Positions 41,501-64,000 of a stretch of 64,000 nt of DNA are shown in pieces. The first letter of the stretch is position 1. Every line of letters begins with the position of its first letter. This DNA is from Phoebastria nigripes (taxonomy: Eukaryota > Chordata > Aves > Procellariiformes > Diomedeidae), in contig JAYKAV010003360.1 in the NCBI GenBank assembly GCA_035582835.1, forward strand, positions 62,104 through 126,103, given 5' to 3'. A program made the translations under genes and the position numbers. The notes beneath the pieces are model-generated. The model made no database searches and was not told where the DNA came from. It saw only the letters and a program-made list of their open reading frames with translations.

Positions 41501-43214
41501 AAAACCAATGTCAGTAGTTTCATATAGCTTGATTATTGTTAGTAGCAGTCAGTGTTTACTTTTTTTTTTTTAAACAGTAAATGGTTTAATAGTTAGTCAC
41601 AATTAAACAAAAGACCTGGTGCTTCTCTCACATGAAATGGCGTAAAGCAAGAGCACGCTGAAGTCAACAGGGGCACACAAGGGTAATTGAAAGAATGTGG
41701 CTCACAGTGCAATTATGGATCAACCAGGACCGATGTAGAAGCAGGTCCAAAATATCTGGATCCCATTCCTGATCTTTGCAATTTTCTTGCATATTCATAT
41801 GTCTGTGAAAATCTGACTGGTGAAAACCATCTTTTCTGAATCATCTTAAGAAACAGTTGTTAGTTACACAATTTGGGGTTTGGATTTGTACATCATCAAA
41901 TGTCAACCTAAGTGTTAATTCACCAATGGTTTTACAGAAAAGGCTAATTAAGCAGCTTTTTTAAAGCAGTACTGATCAGTAGTATGGTCAATACTTAATG
42001 TTANTATTTTTCCATACATCTAATTAGGAGAGAGCAAGAAGACCATCTTCCCATCAAGAGAGATCCACGATTGTGGCAGAAACTGTATTTGCTGCTTGCT
42101 CCAAAAGAAGCAGTGTTTCCTATCGTCACAGAACAATTCAAACAACAGCTAAATATGATTCAAAAACATCAAGTATTTACACAGATTAGAAGACCAATTA
42201 CAATTATCATGAGTATAAAAGAAAGCTTTTTGAAGGCATATGTATCTTTACATGTCATTTCAGATCAACACCTACTTAAAAGAGGGCTAGGAAGTATTGT
42301 TCTGTAGAAAAGTATCTTATTCTTCCACTGGAGCAACTGGTTCTGAACAGCGGAGGTAGAGACGGAGATTTTGATGCTCTGGAAGGCCAGGCAGTCCTCT
42401 CCCATACGGCAATCCCAGCACCTTGATAACGGGAGGCCTGACTGGAGCAGCAGCTCCCGCACTTCGCTGTTCGGTCATCGTTCTCCATGCGGCAGCTGCA
42501 GCTCTTTTCCCGAGAAGAACGCACGCCTGCCTTCTGCTCTCCCCGAGCTCTCCACCCTGTTACTCCGTCTCTTTCCCCAAGCACACCTGCCCGTCTCCTT
42601 CCTCCTCCTCCTCCTCCTCATGCCCGCCCAAGGGCCCTGACCCAAGCTCAGACACTGCGTAACCAGCGGCTGCTGCAGCTGCTGCCCGTCCTCTCCCGGC
42701 AGCGGCGTGGCGGCAGGCGCGCTGTCAGCCGTATCTGCGTCCCTCCTGGGGCACTTGTCCTCTGAACCACCTCATTCTCACGGGCTCGGTCCTCCCCAGA
42801 GGGGACCCCCTCACCCCACGGGGCACGCAAGGCCCGGCTGCACACCCGCCGGGCGGCCGCCCCTCGCGGCCGGCCCTGCCCTCGCTTCGGCAGTTGTTCG
42901 CCACCAGTGCGGCTGCCGGCACCTTCCCCCCGAGGCAGCTCCCACGCCCCCGCCGCCGGCTGACACAGCCCGGTGCGGCACAGGGCCCCGGGCTCCTCAC
43001 AGCCTGAGGGAGCGGGGAGGCGGGCGGAGGGCGGGGAGCCGGCCCTCCCTCACGGCCACCGTGCTCCCGGCAGAGCAGCTGACCCTGGGCACGGCACCTC
43101 GGGGCACGCCCGGCCAGGGCCAGCACCCCGCAGGGGCCGAGGTCGCCGCCCGCCTTTTCCCGTAACCGCCGCCCGGAGGCGGTGGCCGCGGAGAATCGAA
43201 ACCGGACCCCCGCC

Positions 43215-43226
43215 CGCGCATGCGCA
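43215..43226. promoter_or_regulatory. NRF1-type palindromic site
   Basis: CGCGCATGCGCA fits the nuclear respiratory factor 1 consensus YGCGCAYGCGCR at every position. It lies about 510 bases before the NAMPT start codon. NRF1 sites are typical of CpG-island promoters of metabolic and mitochondrial genes. Use of this site by NAMPT is inferred. Confidence 0.6.
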
Positions 43227-43292
43227 CGCCGCTCCCGTGGCCCTCCGGCTGCTCCCTCCCCACCCCGCCCGCCCCGCCGCCGGCGGTGCTGG

Positions 43293-43297
43293 CCAAT
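43293..43297 (+). promoter_or_regulatory. CCAAT box 1
   Basis: GGCCAATAG on the sense strand within the CpG island, first of four CCAAT motifs in 270 bases and a likely NF-Y site. Confidence 0.5.
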
Positions 43298-43325
43298 AGC
43301 GAGAGAGCGCGCACCGGCCGCACAG

Positions 43326-43333
43326 TGACGTCA
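43326..43333. promoter_or_regulatory. Perfect CRE palindrome TGACGTCA
   Basis: This is the full eight-base cAMP response element, followed eight bases later by a GC box (43341-43351). It lies about 400 bases before the start codon. CREB/ATF factors bind such sites in promoters; occupancy here is inferred. Confidence 0.6.
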
Positions 43334-43340
43334 TCGAGCC

Positions 43341-43351
43341 GGCCCCGCCCC
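43341..43351 (+). promoter_or_regulatory. GC box (Sp/KLF type)
   Basis: GGCCCCGCCCC matches the Sp1 core on the reverse strand. Similar boxes lie at about 43,497-43,506 and 43,616-43,638. Confidence 0.5.
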
Positions 43352-43371
43352 TCCTGCCCTCCGCCCGGAAT

Positions 43372-43376
43372 CCAAT
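43372..43376 (+). promoter_or_regulatory. CCAAT box 2
   Basis: TCCAATGAAA on the sense strand. It is preceded by CCGGAA (43364-43369, ETS-like core) and followed by AACGTGC (hypoxia-element-like core ACGTG at 43385-43389). Confidence 0.5.
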
Positions 43377-43470
43377 GAAAGAGAACGTGCAGCACNGGGC
43401 TCTCTCTTCCCCGCCTCCTGCGATGTCACGGCCACCTCCTCCCTTCCCCTGCACCGACCGGGCGGCGGGC

Positions 43471-43475
43471 CCAAT
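43471..43475 (+). promoter_or_regulatory. CCAAT box 3
   Basis: CCCAATCAGA fits the extended NF-Y consensus CCAATCAG, sense orientation. Confidence 0.55.
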
Positions 43476-43556
43476 CAGAGCTTGCCTGGCGCCCTGGCCC
43501 CGCCCCACCCGCGCAGTTGACCTCACGGCACCACCTCCGGCGGCGGAGAGGTGCAG

Positions 43557-43561
43557 CCAAT
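43557..43561 (+). promoter_or_regulatory. CCAAT box 4 (proximal)
   Basis: GCCAATCAGC is an excellent NF-Y match about 175 bases before the start codon. NF-Y boxes usually sit 60-100 bases upstream of the start site, which would place initiation near 43,620-43,660. That placement is inferred. Confidence 0.6.
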
Positions 43562-43615
43562 CAGCGGTGCAGGGAGCCGCGCGAGGTCTCCGCCCCCCGG
43601 CCGTAATCCCCTTGT

Positions 43616-43638
43616 CCCCGCCCCGTCCCCGTCCCCGC
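43616..43638 (+). promoter_or_regulatory. Clustered GC boxes just before the start region
   Basis: Repeated CCCCG units (CCCCGCCCCGTCCCC and onward) make several overlapping Sp/KLF-type sites about 100 bases before the ATG. This is the likely core promoter or the start of the 5' UTR. Confidence 0.45.
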
Positions 43639-43732
43639 TTTCTCCTCTCTCCCCCCGCACCGAGCCCCTGGTGGCGGCGGCGCAGCCCACTCCTGTCCGT
43701 GCTGGCGGCGGCGCCTCCTCGGGCTCGGCGAC

Positions 43733-64000
<20,268 letters not shown>

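Larger units (their letters stand above)
32359..42419. other. Intergenic sequence upstream of the NAMPT CpG island, no recognised genes
   Basis: AT-rich DNA, with frames such as 34,695-35,108 and 37,889-38,287 that match no family I know. It includes a TATA/CA microsatellite at 38,552-38,572 and a perfect 14-base palindrome at 37,533-37,546. Promoter-distal enhancers of NAMPT may lie here but cannot be seen by eye. Confidence 0.65.

Noticed and set aside
42071..42307. 78-codon frame just before the CpG island
   Set aside because: No motif or regulatory context; could be chance.
991..42419. tRNA or other small structured RNA genes
   Set aside because: I saw no convincing cloverleaf boxes on either strand, though a covariance-model search was not possible.

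Overview
This window looks like nuclear DNA from a bird, probably outside the chicken lineage. It carries four CR1 LINE copies of the avian type and one LTR retrotransposon with avian ERVL-like ends. It also carries the first six coding exons of NAMPT (nicotinamide phosphoribosyltransferase), whose protein is nearly the same as in other vertebrates. The window is mostly non-coding, as expected of a vertebrate. Most open frames in it are chance frames or repeat-derived.

Layout: positions 1-42,400 are a gene-poor 5' flank. I could support no host gene there on either strand, only CR1 copies at 1-990 (minus), about 8,700-10,228 (plus), 24,090-26,744 (plus) and about 31,480-32,358 (plus), together with microsatellites and ordinary AT-rich sequence. 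A CpG island of roughly 2 kb (about 42,420-44,370) holds the TATA-less NAMPT promoter. It contains a perfect NRF1-type palindrome, a perfect CRE, four same-strand CCAAT boxes and several GC boxes, then exon 1 with the start codon at 43,733.

Intron 1 is 13.8 kb and rich in long poly-T runs on the sense strand, one of 74 T. It contains a 2,145-bp antisense LTR element (52,086-54,230) flanked by a 5-bp target duplication CAGGG. That element has one full LTR, one LTR reduced to 153 bp, and a degenerate tandem array of about 48-bp units inside. Exons 2-6 follow at 57,576-63,227, all with GT-AG introns and a continuous reading frame of 248 complete codons. Exon 6 ends just after the codon for the catalytic phospho-acceptor histidine. 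The remaining exons (about half the protein) lie beyond the right edge.

I see no clear evidence of an undescribed biological system. The most unusual structures are the lopsided non-autonomous LTR element with its internal 16-codon-period array, and the dense, ordered promoter motifs. Calls were made by reading alone. Family names rest on recognised protein and terminal motifs, and no searches were run.
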